Part shown: positions 25,803 to 34,336 of the stretch, piece by piece | Numbering within the stretch: the first letter of the stretch is position 1 | Layout: every line of letters begins with the position of its first letter | Assembly: GCF_001591465.1 (NCBI RefSeq) | Contig: NZ_BCUY01000008.1 | Span: 1 to 64,000, forward strand | Reading direction: 5' to 3' | Length of the DNA: 64,000 bases | Source of the DNA: Cytobacillus firmus NBRC 15306 | Lineage (GTDB): Bacteria > Bacillota > Bacilli > Bacillales > Cytobacillaceae | The notes under the pieces: generated by a model | The model's database searches: none | What the model saw: only the letters and a program-made list of their open reading frames with translations | Told to the model about the DNA's origin: nothing | Made by a program: the position numbers and the translations under genes

Positions 25803-26216
25803 TTAATTCCCACTAAACTTAAGCAGGTTTTCTTCAGTTATAGTTGTATTTCTCTTACTTCCAGCAGCGATATTTCCACCTTCATGGTTTGTTAATGAAT
25901 ATGAAAACTTACCAGTTTCTTCGTCTTTCGTAACTTCTACCGTATATGTTGTATCATCTACTTTGTCCAAGTAACTCTCAAGATCTGAATGGTTTAGTTC
26001 CCTTTCCGAAGGGTTTGTTGTTATAAACAGTTTAGCGGCATTTACAATCTGCACCGCTTCTGCAACTTTCGCATCCTCTTTTGTCTTATTAATCAACCCA
26101 CCAATACTAGGCACCGCAATCGCCGCAATAATCCCCAAAATAACAATAACCGCAAGCAATTCAATTAACGTTAATCCTTTTTGATCTTTAAGTCTTTTCC
26201 TTAAATTCTTAAGCAT
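25803..26216 (-). CDS. pilA: Type IV major-type pilin
   Basis: A 137-residue prepilin with a 14-residue basic leader, cleavage predicted after Gly14 in KG/LTLIELLAVIVILG, Glu at +5, and a hydrophobic helix (LAVIVILGIIAAIAVPSIGG) like ComGC and clostridial PilA. The C-terminal part is about 95 residues, without cysteine, with a beta region (TYTVEVTKDEETGKFSYSL). I chose the ATG at 26216 with GAGGGAG upstream over a TTG 18 bases earlier. It has a promoter-like TATAAT about 50 bases upstream. As the only pilin among the core assembly genes it is the likely main subunit. Confidence 0.9.
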   Translation of the reverse strand: MLKNLRKRLKDQKGLTLIELLAVIVILGIIAAIAVPSIGGLINKTKEDAKVAEAVQIVNAAKLFITTNPSERELNHSDLESYLDKVDDTTYTVEVTKDEETGKFSYSLTNHEGGNIAAGSKRNTTITEENLLKFSGN

Positions 26217-26265
26217 TTTTACTCTCCCTCTCAAACTAGTAGTTTATTTTACCTATCATGGTACT

Positions 26266-26271
26266 ATTATA
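26266..26271 (-). promoter_or_regulatory. Putative -10 of a promoter for the pilin gene
   Basis: TATAAT on the minus strand, about 50 bases before the pilin start, in the only sizeable gap (105 bases) of the pil operon. The -35 is weak. Separate, stronger transcription of the major pilin would make sense. Confidence 0.4.
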
Positions 26272-26321
26272 CTAAATACTTTATCTGCTAACAGTCGAAT
26301 TTTTTAATATTTTGTAAATTT

Positions 26322-27527
26322 TTATCCAACATGCTGGAAGATTTCAAACATCGGTACCATAATAGATGTGACTATAGTCCCGACGATACTGGCCAGAAAG
26401 ACAATCATGAGCGGTTCAATGAGTGATTTTAGTCTGTCTGTGGCGCTTTCTACTTCTTTTTCGTAAAAGTCAGCTACCTTCCCAAGCATTGCATCCAGCG
26501 ATCCTGATTCTTCCCCGATCGCAATCATGTGTGACACCAGCGGCGGGAAAACCCAGTGTTTTTTCATTGGTTCCGTCAGAGAATTCCCCTGCTCCAGTGA
26601 ATCTCTTGATTTTGCAATCACCTTTGCCATTACTTCATTTTCTACAATACTTTCCACAATGCTGAGTGCCTGGAGAATCGGCACCGAGCTCGTAAACAGG
26701 GAACTTAGGGTCCTTGTCATTCTTGCTATAGCTGCTTTCTGAAGAATCTTCCCGAAAATCGGCATTCTCAGCAGAAAATAATCAAGATAATATTTACTGG
26801 CTTTATTGTTGCGAATTAACACAATGCCCGTAAAGACCGCCAAAAATAAGATGATGACAAACCACCAGTATTGCTGCATATACTCACTGGAGCACAGAAC
26901 AAATTGTGTAATGGCAGGGAGTTCTCCTCCGAAATCATTGAACATTTCCACAAAAGTAGGCACAACGGAAACGAGCAGAAAGATAACTACTGCAATAGCT
27001 ATTATGCCGACAGTTATCGGATAGGCAAGTGCTGAGATGATTTTCTGCTTTGTGTAATGCTGTTTTTCATAATGGACCGCAAGTCTTTCGAGCGTTTCGT
27101 CCATATTTCCGCCTGCTTCTCCTGCTTTGATCATATTGACGAACATTCCGCTGAAGATTTTTTTATGCCTTGACGCAGCATCTGAAAGCGGAAGTCCATC
27201 ACGCAAATCCTGTTCGACTGCTATTAATGCTCTCTTGAGTGCTTTGCTTTCTGTTTGCTTCGCAAGTATAGCGGTTGATTCTACAACTGTAACGCCTGCT
27301 TTCAGCAAAGTGGCGAACTGGCGCAGATAGATGACAAAGTCCTGGAGCTTGACCGGATTGCCAATTGTTATTTCTTTCGTTAAGAACGTCTCAGGCATTT
27401 CCTGAATATCCTGAACTCTTATACCGCTTTCCTTTAGCTGAAGCATGGCTTCCCTTTTAGAAACAGCTGTCACAATTCCAGACTTTTTCCCTTTGCGGTC
27501 ACGCCCGCTGTATTTATAGCGGGGCAT
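26322..27527 (-). CDS. pilC: PilC/GspF-type inner membrane platform protein
   Basis: PilC is the membrane platform that interacts with PilB and PilT and drives pilus extension and retraction. The 401-residue protein has two related T2SSF domains (about 65-190: LRQFATLLKAGVTVVESTAI; about 265-390: TLSSLFTSSVPILQALSIVE) and three membrane segments (IIAIAVVIFLLVSVVPTFVE, WFVIILFLAVFTGIVLI, LIEPLMIVFLASIVGTIVTS). It overlaps pilT by 14 bases. Length is as usual. Confidence 0.94.
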   Translation of the reverse strand: MPRYKYSGRDRKGKKSGIVTAVSKREAMLQLKESGIRVQDIQEMPETFLTKEITIGNPVKLQDFVIYLRQFATLLKAGVTVVESTAILAKQTESKALKRALIAVEQDLRDGLPLSDAASRHKKIFSGMFVNMIKAGEAGGNMDETLERLAVHYEKQHYTKQKIISALAYPITVGIIAIAVVIFLLVSVVPTFVEMFNDFGGELPAITQFVLCSSEYMQQYWWFVIILFLAVFTGIVLIRNNKASKYYLDYFLLRMPIFGKILQKAAIARMTRTLSSLFTSSVPILQALSIVESIVENEVMAKVIAKSRDSLEQGNSLTEPMKKHWVFPPLVSHMIAIGEESGSLDAMLGKVADFYEKEVESATDRLKSLIEPLMIVFLASIVGTIVTSIMVPMFEIFQHVG

Positions 27528-28569
27528 GATCAGTCACCTTTTCCTGTATGTACGGCAATGCTGATTCTTTGGCGATTTTTCCGCTTTCCAATAGAGAAGT
27601 AATACTTGCCTCGAGTGTATGCATTCCCTGGGCGCGTGACGTTTGCATCACATTAGTAATCTGATAGATTTTTTCATTTCTGATCAGGTTTGCCACAGCC
27701 GAATTATTCATGAGCACTTCTGTAGCTGCATGACGGCCCTTCCTGTCTGATGTGAGAAAAAGGCGCTGCGATATAATTGACACTAATACAGAGGCAAGCT
27801 GTATTCTGATTTGCACCTGCTGGGAAGGCGGAAATACATCGATAATTCGGTTAATCGTAGCTGGAGCACTTGAGGTATGCAGTGTGCCAAGTACTAAATG
27901 GCCAGTTTCGGCCGCTGTTATGGCTGTTTGGATGGTTTCCAAATCACGCATTTCCCCTACAAGAATCACATCCGGGTCCTGACGCAAAGCAGCTCTTAAT
28001 CCATTTGCGAAATGCTTTGTATCAAACCCAACTTCCCGCTGGTCAATAATGCAATTTCCATGCTTATGCAGATATTCAATCGGGTCCTCGAGCGTAATAA
28101 TGTGCTTCCTCATCGTCTTGTTCATGTAATGAATCATTGAAGCTAATGTCGTTGATTTTCCGCTTCCCGTCGGCCCTGTCACCAGGACTAGCCCCTGAGG
28201 CTTTTCCGCCACCTTTTTTAAGACAGGAGGAAGCCCAAGTTCTTCTAAAGCAGGAATTCGTGTAGGAACAACACGGATGGCCAGTGAGATGCATGACCGC
28301 TGAAAATAAGCATTGACTCTGAAACGGGACAGCCCGGGTATTCCGTAAGAGAAATCCAGCTCGCCATTCTCCTCAAACTTTTTCCATATGTTCGCAGGAA
28401 TAATAGCTTTAGCCATACCCTCGGTATCTTCCGGACGCAAACTTTCTTTCCCATATTTTTTTAAATCACCATTAATCCGTATGACAGGGGGAACCCCAAC
28501 GGTCAAATGCAGATCCGAAGCCTTCAGCTCATACGCAGCCCTCAACAGATAGTCTATTTTTGTCTTCAT
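27514..28569 (-). CDS. pilT: PilT, pilus retraction ATPase
   Basis: PilT disassembles the pilus and powers twitching or DNA uptake. The 351-residue protein has Walker A GPTGSGKST (132-140), the Asp box ITLEDPIEYLHKHG, Walker B DPDVILVGEMRDLETI, the His box TGHLVLGTLHTSSA and a C-terminal AVANLIRNEK, corresponding to the PilT-specific AIRNLIRE motif. That motif separates it from PilB/ComGA. TAGGAG precedes the ATG. Its presence implies a dynamic pilus. Confidence 0.95.
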   Translation of the reverse strand: MKTKIDYLLRAAYELKASDLHLTVGVPPVIRINGDLKKYGKESLRPEDTEGMAKAIIPANIWKKFEENGELDFSYGIPGLSRFRVNAYFQRSCISLAIRVVPTRIPALEELGLPPVLKKVAEKPQGLVLVTGPTGSGKSTTLASMIHYMNKTMRKHIITLEDPIEYLHKHGNCIIDQREVGFDTKHFANGLRAALRQDPDVILVGEMRDLETIQTAITAAETGHLVLGTLHTSSAPATINRIIDVFPPSQQVQIRIQLASVLVSIISQRLFLTSDRKGRHAATEVLMNNSAVANLIRNEKIYQITNVMQTSRAQGMHTLEASITSLLESGKIAKESALPYIQEKVTDHAPL

Positions 28570-28578
28570 ACCGTACTC

Positions 28579-30249
28579 CTAATCAGGTATAGCTACCCGT
28601 AATACTTCTTCGGTAGTTGTAATGCCCTGTTTTACTTTTAGCAGTCCATCATCAATAAGAAAAACTGTTTTATTTCTTATTGCGTAATCCCGAAGCTTTG
28701 AAAATGATTCACCATTCATAATGATTTTACGCATCTCATCATTAATAACCAGCACTTCGTGAATGGCGATTCTTCCTTTATATCCAGTCATGTTGCAGGA
28801 GGAACAGCCTTTCCCCCGCACAACCTTCTCAAGTTTTAAGCCTCTTTTTGCAAAGATCTCTATTTCCCGCTTAGCCGGCTGCTGTTCCTCTGAACAATCC
28901 CGGCAGACTTTCCTTACCAGACGCTGTGCGACAATTCCGCTCAAAGACGATGCAACAAGAAATGGTTCAACACCCATATCAAGCAGGCGGGTGATGGAGC
29001 CTAATGAATCATTTGTATGCAATGTACTAAGCACCAAATGCCCCGTTAATGATGCTCTAATGGAAACTTCCGCTGTTTCCCTATCCCGGATTTCCCCTAC
29101 CATAATGATATTGGGATCCTGACGCAGAATGGCCCGTAAACCTTTTGCAAACGTCATCCCGACATTGGAATTTACTTGAATCTGATTGATTCCTTCAAGC
29201 TGATACTCAACCGGATCTTCAACCGTTATAATATTTACTTCTTCACTGTTCAGGCGATTTAAAGCCGCATATAAAGTAGAAGATTTCCCGGAACCGGTAG
29301 GACCGGTTATTAGAACAATGCCTGTAGGCTTTTCAATCATTTCTATGAATCTCTGAAGATTTAATTTATTTAAGCCAAGTTTATGGATGTCATTCAAAGC
29401 ACTGCTTAAATCCAGCAAACGCAGCACAATTTTTTCGCCGTACACCGTGGGCAATGTGGAAACCCTCAAGTCTACCGGATGAAAATCAATATTAATCTTT
29501 ATTCTTCCATCCTGGGGAATTCTGTGCTCAGTAATATCCAGATTGGACATGATTTTAATGCGGGCTGAAAGCACACTTTGCATATGCTTTGGAAGAACAC
29601 GCTCCGTTCTTAAAACGCCATCAATCCGGTATCTGATCAGCACCTTTGTTTCCTGGGGATCAAGATGGATATCACTCGCCTTTAAAGAAGCTGCACTGGC
29701 AATGATCTGATTAACAAGCCGGACAACAGGCGAATCTTCATCAACCATCTGTTTATCATCAGCTGCTTCAGGATTCCCCGCTGTTCCCAGCAGTTCCTCA
29801 AACCCTTCATTCATATCGTAATATTTATTGATTGCCCGGAGAATATCATCTTTTGTTGCAATGGCTGCTTCAATTTGAAAGCCTGTTGATAACCGCAAAT
29901 CATCAATTGTGTAAAAGTCCATAGGATCTGCCATAGCTACAAATAACTTCTCTCCGTCTTTCTTTAATGGAATGAGGAGATTCCGCTTCGCCAGATCTTT
30001 TGGCACAATGCTGAAAAGCTTCGTATCAAATGGATAGCGATACAAGCTGACATGGGGAATCCCAAGCTGAAATTCAAGAACCTCAATCAGCTGCTGTTCT
30101 GTAATAAATCCTTTTTGAAGCAAAACATCACCGAGCTTTTGGTTAGAATCCTTTTCTCTAAGAGATGTTTGAAGCTGTTCCTCGGTGATAAGGCCGGCGT
30201 CAACCAGTAAATCTCCCAGTCTCTTGCGCATCTGCTTCATATCCATCAC
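28579..30249 (-). CDS. pilB: PilB, pilus assembly ATPase
   Basis: PilB powers pilus polymerisation. The 556-residue protein has a duplicated short N-terminal segment (RKRLGDLLVDAGLITEEQLQ and QKLGDVLLQKGFITEQQLIE), the N2 domain (ASDIHLDPQETKVLIRYRID), Walker A GPTGSGKSS, ITVEDPVEYQLEG, Walker B DPNIIMVGEIRDRETAEV, the His box LSTLHTNDS and a zinc site (CRDC and CSSC). GTG at 30249 or ATG at 30246 both fit the AAGG upstream. It is 12 bases after the VanW/G5 gene. Confidence 0.95.
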   Translation of the reverse strand: MMDMKQMRKRLGDLLVDAGLITEEQLQTSLREKDSNQKLGDVLLQKGFITEQQLIEVLEFQLGIPHVSLYRYPFDTKLFSIVPKDLAKRNLLIPLKKDGEKLFVAMADPMDFYTIDDLRLSTGFQIEAAIATKDDILRAINKYYDMNEGFEELLGTAGNPEAADDKQMVDEDSPVVRLVNQIIASAASLKASDIHLDPQETKVLIRYRIDGVLRTERVLPKHMQSVLSARIKIMSNLDITEHRIPQDGRIKINIDFHPVDLRVSTLPTVYGEKIVLRLLDLSSALNDIHKLGLNKLNLQRFIEMIEKPTGIVLITGPTGSGKSSTLYAALNRLNSEEVNIITVEDPVEYQLEGINQIQVNSNVGMTFAKGLRAILRQDPNIIMVGEIRDRETAEVSIRASLTGHLVLSTLHTNDSLGSITRLLDMGVEPFLVASSLSGIVAQRLVRKVCRDCSEEQQPAKREIEIFAKRGLKLEKVVRGKGCSSCNMTGYKGRIAIHEVLVINDEMRKIIMNGESFSKLRDYAIRNKTVFLIDDGLLKVKQGITTTEEVLRVAIPD

Positions 30250-30261
30250 TGCCTTAACTTA

Positions 30262-31641
30262 TTATTTGACGGCTTCATTATCTAATCCCCAAAGATCTTG
30301 ATCATTTTCATTTGCATTCCGGGTGGTTCCTTTATTGATGCCTGTTTCATTTTGCTTATTGTCAGGTTTCTGTTCAGGTGAGTTTTTTTCAGCATCTGAT
30401 TCTGATTTTTCATCCTCAATGCTTACACTGTCTTCAGGTACATTATCTGCCGAATCAGCAGAGTCGTCCGTTTTATCTTTCTTAATAGCCAGACTGTATA
30501 TGAGGACCTCATGTACTGGCGGATAGAAGTCTTCCGATATTTTCTCGGAGCTTATTATTTTTCCAGCTTCATCAACCTGATCGCGATATACATTTACCAG
30601 GATGCCCTCTTTGCCTTCAGTTCCGATTCGTTTTTGTCCAAATGGCAGCTTGGCATCTATCTGAATAATTGTTTTCGGCTTAAAAGTCTGCTTATCTTTA
30701 AGAGAAGGCTGATACGTGTAAATCGTCTTAGGCCCCTTAACAGAAACATACAAAAGCTTGTCAAGCTGCTGAAAATTAATCACATATTTATGATCATTTG
30801 GATTAGTAAAAATGAAATCCATTTGTTTTTCAGAGTCCACTCTGGCCTCAAAACCCGGTTCAATATAGCCCGGAAGCAGCCTTCCAATATGCCTTTCTGT
30901 AATCATAAAGTTAGTGTTCAGCAGGGCTTTGTATAGGGCTGATGAGATGATGCTCATTTCGTCTGCCTCGAACTGCAGACCTCCTCTTTCTTCAGCCAGA
31001 TCAAGAAAAGAAATCTGCGAATGCGGAGCAACTTCGATGCTGGCCTCATTGCCTTCCCACATATTGATAACATTTTCTTTTCCGGAGATTTTAGTTGATG
31101 ATTCAGCAATCACCTCATCCTCAATAAGGTCTCCGGATAAATAATTTTGCAGTTTTATCGTATGATTGCCGCTTTCAAGCAGGGTTGCATACATAAGAAG
31201 GTCTGCTATGAGAGTCTGCTGATCGATGCCTTCTGCATAAAGCTCAGGCAGTATTTCTTCCAGAATAGCATTGAGTTTTTCTTCATCTATTTTTGCGATA
31301 AGCTGATTTTTTTTGCCTGACACTGCCAGAGAAATACTTTGTTCTACATCAAATTTATAGAAAGCCGGGATGTCCTTGACGTCTTTTGTTACTTCCTGAA
31401 ATTGCAATGTCAGAACCGTTTCTTTAACCCATTGTGCCTGCTTTTCTGTCATATAGGTTAGGACCTTTGACTTATCCATATCTGTTACATCTTCGTTTCC
31501 GATAAAAGTTCCAGAAGCAAATTCGCCTTGATCGGAAAAAAGCTTTCCGTAAGCTGCAGTTCCAAAATATGAAAAGCTAAATAAAAACGAGGTGCAGAGT
31601 GCCGTAATCAAAAACAGCTTTATAATCTGAGGATTCCTCAC
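30262..31641 (-). CDS. VanW/G5 domain exported protein in the pilus locus
   Basis: A 459-residue protein with an N-terminal signal or anchor segment (IIKLFLITALCTSFLFSFSY), a middle VanW-like region (about 205-290: SFLDLAEERGGLQFEADEMS, RHIGRLLPGYIEPGFEARVD) and a G5-like domain (about 325-385: KLPFGQKRIGTEGKEG, DFYPPVHEVLIYS). The C-terminal 75 residues are acidic and disordered. VanW and G5 domains are associated with peptidoglycan and the cell surface. I infer a role in getting the pilus through the wall, since a monoderm has no secretin. GTG at 31641 with AAGGAGG upstream. Confidence 0.75.
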   Translation of the reverse strand: MRNPQIIKLFLITALCTSFLFSFSYFGTAAYGKLFSDQGEFASGTFIGNEDVTDMDKSKVLTYMTEKQAQWVKETVLTLQFQEVTKDVKDIPAFYKFDVEQSISLAVSGKKNQLIAKIDEEKLNAILEEILPELYAEGIDQQTLIADLLMYATLLESGNHTIKLQNYLSGDLIEDEVIAESSTKISGKENVINMWEGNEASIEVAPHSQISFLDLAEERGGLQFEADEMSIISSALYKALLNTNFMITERHIGRLLPGYIEPGFEARVDSEKQMDFIFTNPNDHKYVINFQQLDKLLYVSVKGPKTIYTYQPSLKDKQTFKPKTIIQIDAKLPFGQKRIGTEGKEGILVNVYRDQVDEAGKIISSEKISEDFYPPVHEVLIYSLAIKKDKTDDSADSADNVPEDSVSIEDEKSESDAEKNSPEQKPDNKQNETGINKGTTRNANENDQDLWGLDNEAVK

Positions 31642-31660
31642 ATTGAGCTTCCTCCTTCAA

Positions 31661-32395
31661 TTATGCATTCACATTCATTGACAGGTTTACAACCACATTG
31701 GGGCCTTCTTCTTGAGCAATCTGTACATCCTGTTCGGATAAAATCCGCCCGGACGGGAACAATATGTTTCCATTTAAGTCATATATATCCGCTTCTAATT
31801 CTTTGCCGACTAATAATTCCATTTGTTTATTTTTCAATGATTGAAGGTGATCCATGTTTTCTCCTTCACTTGGAAGGACTTCATTGCTCATTATAGGGTT
31901 CAGCAATGATACACTGTTTAGAAATCTTTCAGATGCGTCTTCTTTTACAATAAGAATATCCCTACCGTATGTTAAGATTTCTTCAGCAGCTAATACTGCA
32001 GAAGCATCTGAAAGCTGAATTTCAGCACCTAGAATGTTTCCTGTATCTTCATCTGTGTAAAACTCCGCTGTTTCCCCCAATAATTGGCCTTTTCGTGTCA
32101 TTACCTTAGTTTGGGTAATGCGAATCTTTTTGTTTACCAGCTGATTTGCAATTGGGATTTCATTTAAATCAATTACCGCACGGTCACTTTCCACTGTAAC
32201 CGCGTATTCTCCAATACCAATAATTTTTTTGAATGGAATGGCCTTTACACTGACTTGCCAATCTTCGTGCTCGATTGTTAAGAAATCGATTGAACCTTTT
32301 TCAGGATTTATGACTAATGTTTTCACTGTCCCAATTTCCTGGCCTTCCTGAATAGAGATAATAGGAAGACCTGTAATTTCTGTACTTTTTTTCAT
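31661..32395 (-). CDS. PRC-barrel domain protein
   Basis: A 244-residue cytoplasmic protein with two PRC-barrel-like repeats (about 1-75: EITGLPIISIQEGQEIGTVK; about 85-155: KIRITQTKVMTRKGQLLGET) and a C-terminal extension (LVGKELEADIYDLNGNILFP). PRC barrels bind small molecules, RNA or protein partners. Nothing in the sequence gives an enzymatic activity. AAGGTG lies before the ATG, and the gene is between the acidic protein and the VanW/G5 gene, so a role in pilus assembly or its control is inferred from position. Confidence 0.75.
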   Translation of the reverse strand: MKKSTEITGLPIISIQEGQEIGTVKTLVINPEKGSIDFLTIEHEDWQVSVKAIPFKKIIGIGEYAVTVESDRAVIDLNEIPIANQLVNKKIRITQTKVMTRKGQLLGETAEFYTDEDTGNILGAEIQLSDASAVLAAEEILTYGRDILIVKEDASERFLNSVSLLNPIMSNEVLPSEGENMDHLQSLKNKQMELLVGKELEADIYDLNGNILFPSGRILSEQDVQIAQEEGPNVVVNLSMNVNA

Positions 32396-32407
32396 CTTAA
32401 CATCACC

Positions 32408-33166
32408 TTATTTATAGTTTTTTCTCTTGGCTGCAGCAGCATAGGACTTCTGGATAAACCTGATTTCCTCAACAAGGACAGGATAAGCAGAAAATCTTGC
32501 TTCAAGACTTTCGGCAAATTCCAGTAATTTATCAAACTCTTTATGAATGATATAGTGATCAAATAGTAATCTCGCAAATGTGTAATAATCAGAGGGCTGC
32601 ATATTAGGATTCATACAGCCAATCACTAACATTTCGTAACTATCTTTATCCAGGCTATTCCGGGCCAGCTCAAGCTGTGGTGCAATCAGCTGGAACATCT
32701 GACTCTGGAATACTGCTCTGCTTTCTTGATCGGCAGCCTCCATTTTCTTTTCCAGTGCCGTTTCCTGCTCATGTTCATCGTCTATTCCGATTTCAGTTTC
32801 AGCAGCAGACGCCGCTTCATCAATATATACGGAAGAGTCGTATTCACTTGAATCCTCAGAAGCGATTTCATTCTCTCCAGCCGGATTAAAAGCGCTGGCA
32901 TCATCAGAATCGTCCATAGGATTAAGACTTTCAAAGTATTCTTCAAGTACATTATCGGAAAGCTTTATCTCATCTTGAATAGCCAGATCTTCCGTTCCAT
33001 TAATTTCCATGTCGGAATGAACGGAACTTCCCATTTCTTCATTCATCATACCTTCCAGTTCTGCGAGATAATCGATCTCCGGAATGGCTGGATCCAATGT
33101 GTTCTCCACTGTATCTTTTTCATCTATTTTCGGAGCATTATCCTCATTTGCTCCTTCTAACAGCAT
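32408..33166 (-). CDS. Acidic protein, probably C-terminal part of a split gene
   Basis: A 252-residue protein I do not recognise. Residues 1-135 are very acidic and low in complexity; residues about 145-252 are helical, with a repeat-like feel (LARNSLDKDSYEMLVIGCMN, YYTFARLLFDHYIIHKEFDK). The ATG at 33166 has no usable Shine-Dalgarno. The frame stays open and coding-like upstream of it for about 20 codons (DLNWDEIENM), up to an A7 run; removing one A joins it to the upstream membrane protein into about 427 residues. Treat as a possible 3' fragment. Confidence 0.6.
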   Translation of the reverse strand: MLLEGANEDNAPKIDEKDTVENTLDPAIPEIDYLAELEGMMNEEMGSSVHSDMEINGTEDLAIQDEIKLSDNVLEEYFESLNPMDDSDDASAFNPAGENEIASEDSSEYDSSVYIDEAASAAETEIGIDDEHEQETALEKKMEAADQESRAVFQSQMFQLIAPQLELARNSLDKDSYEMLVIGCMNPNMQPSDYYTFARLLFDHYIIHKEFDKLLEFAESLEARFSAYPVLVEEIRFIQKSYAAAAKRKNYK

Positions 33167-33191
33167 ATTTTCAATTTCATCCCAATTGAGA

Positions 33192-33692
33192 TCATCCTGA
33201 TCGCTTTTTTTCTTCTGAAGGATCTGTCATAATATTTTCTATAACCAAGTCAATTTGACTATTCGTATTTTCTTCGCTGCTAAAATCTATTAAGTCTAAT
33301 TCTGCACGGTCTTCTTCTGATTCCTGTTGTACCAGTATAGGCAAAGCTGGTTTATCAGCCTCCTGGTCTGCTGCATTCTTTTCATTCAAATTCTCATTAC
33401 CAATCCCTGTTTCCAATATGACTGAGGAGAAAGCACCTGTTTCTTCACCTGCATGAAATAATCCTTTGATTTTATTATTGGCCAGATAGGTACCCGTCAT
33501 TAAAAGCAGCAAAAGAATAAGTGCTGCCTGCCATTCAGAAAACAATTCTTTTGCTGTCAGCCCAAGCATCCCCAGCAAAACGGAAACTACAATGACATAC
33601 ATTTTTCCTTTTTTAGTTAGTCCTGAAGGAATGAAATAAACAGCAGGAATAATGAAAACTAAAGATGCCAAAGCAAAAGCAAAGGTGACCAT
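33192..33692 (-). CDS. Membrane protein with acidic tail, probably N-terminal part of a split gene
   Basis: A 166-residue protein with three hydrophobic segments (about 1-22, 31-48, 54-71) and an acidic cytoplasmic-like tail (about 95-166: EEDRAELDLIDFSSEE). AAGGAG precedes the ATG. It is the first gene of the minus-strand pil cluster. The frame ends shortly after an A7 run (33205-33211) beyond which the acidic sequence continues in the +1 frame. I know no family for it. Confidence 0.65.
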   Translation of the reverse strand: MVTFAFALASLVFIIPAVYFIPSGLTKKGKMYVIVVSVLLGMLGLTAKELFSEWQAALILLLLLMTGTYLANNKIKGLFHAGEETGAFSSVILETGIGNENLNEKNAADQEADKPALPILVQQESEEDRAELDLIDFSSEENTNSQIDLVIENIMTDPSEEKKRSG

Positions 33693-33823
33693 TCTATCTC
33701 TCCTTTCTTTTTAAGACTTAACAGCTAAACTTATCAAAAAATACATAATTCGACCTATAAATACAAATCTTGCTATTAAATATTGTATAATACAAATAGG
33801 TATTTTGAAAGAAGGAGTGGGCT
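33693..33823. promoter_or_regulatory. Divergent control region of the two pilus operons
   Basis: These 131 AT-rich bases separate the assembly genes (minus) from the minor prepilin operon (plus). On the plus strand TATAAT at 33786-33791 lies inside the palindrome TTGTAT-A-ATACAA (33783-33795), about 33 bases before the ATG. No good -35 is visible. The palindrome could be an operator acting on both directions. Confidence 0.45.
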
Positions 33824-34336
33824 ATGATATATAAAAAATTGCTTACTGGTTCCAAAGGCTTAACCCTTGTGGAAGTACTTGTTTCACTCACAATATTAGG
33901 GATTGTTTTAATGGGAACTATGAAGTTTTTTTCTCAGGCTTACACTTATGCCAATATGAATGAAAAGAAAACGGCAGCTGTCAATGTTGCAAGAAATGCT
34001 TTAATGCATATTGAGAAAGAAAATTTTATAGAAGTAAGAGAAGAGTTTAGAAATGATAAAGGTGATTACCTTAATCTTCTAATTTGTGATCGTGCTAATA
34101 AAATATTTTGGAATGGTGAAACTCCTGAACCAAACTGCAGTCCAATTATAGTAAATAATATTGAGTACAATGTAACTATTAATTTACCAAAAAACGAAGT
34201 TGAGAATATAAATCCTGCTAAAGGAGAACACTCCTCCTTTTTTGTGCCTCTGGCAGCGACTGTTACCTGGGAGATCAACGGAAAAGAAGAATTTACAGAA
34301 ATAGAAGGAGAAATAAAAAGTGAAGATCTTCGATGA
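33824..34336 (+). CDS. Minor prepilin (PilV/PilI-like)
   Basis: A 170-residue prepilin with a 12-residue leader, cleavage predicted after Gly12 in KG/LTLVEVLVSLTILG, Glu at +5 and a hydrophobic helix to about residue 31. Two cysteines (Cys88 and Cys105) could form a disulfide loop. GAAGGAG stands before the ATG. It is the first of three overlapping or closely spaced minor prepilin genes, as in the minor pilin operons of other type IV systems. Confidence 0.85.
   Translation: MIYKKLLTGSKGLTLVEVLVSLTILGIVLMGTMKFFSQAYTYANMNEKKTAAVNVARNALMHIEKENFIEVREEFRNDKGDYLNLLICDRANKIFWNGETPEPNCSPIIVNNIEYNVTINLPKNEVENINPAKGEHSSFFVPLAATVTWEINGKEEFTEIEGEIKSEDLR

Noticed and set aside
33192-33231. Programmed -1 frameshift at the A AAA AAG heptamer in the A7 tract
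   Set aside because: The heptamer is in the right frame, but a -1 shift leads to a stop after about 15 codons and does not reach the downstream frame; a +1 change or loss of one A is needed.
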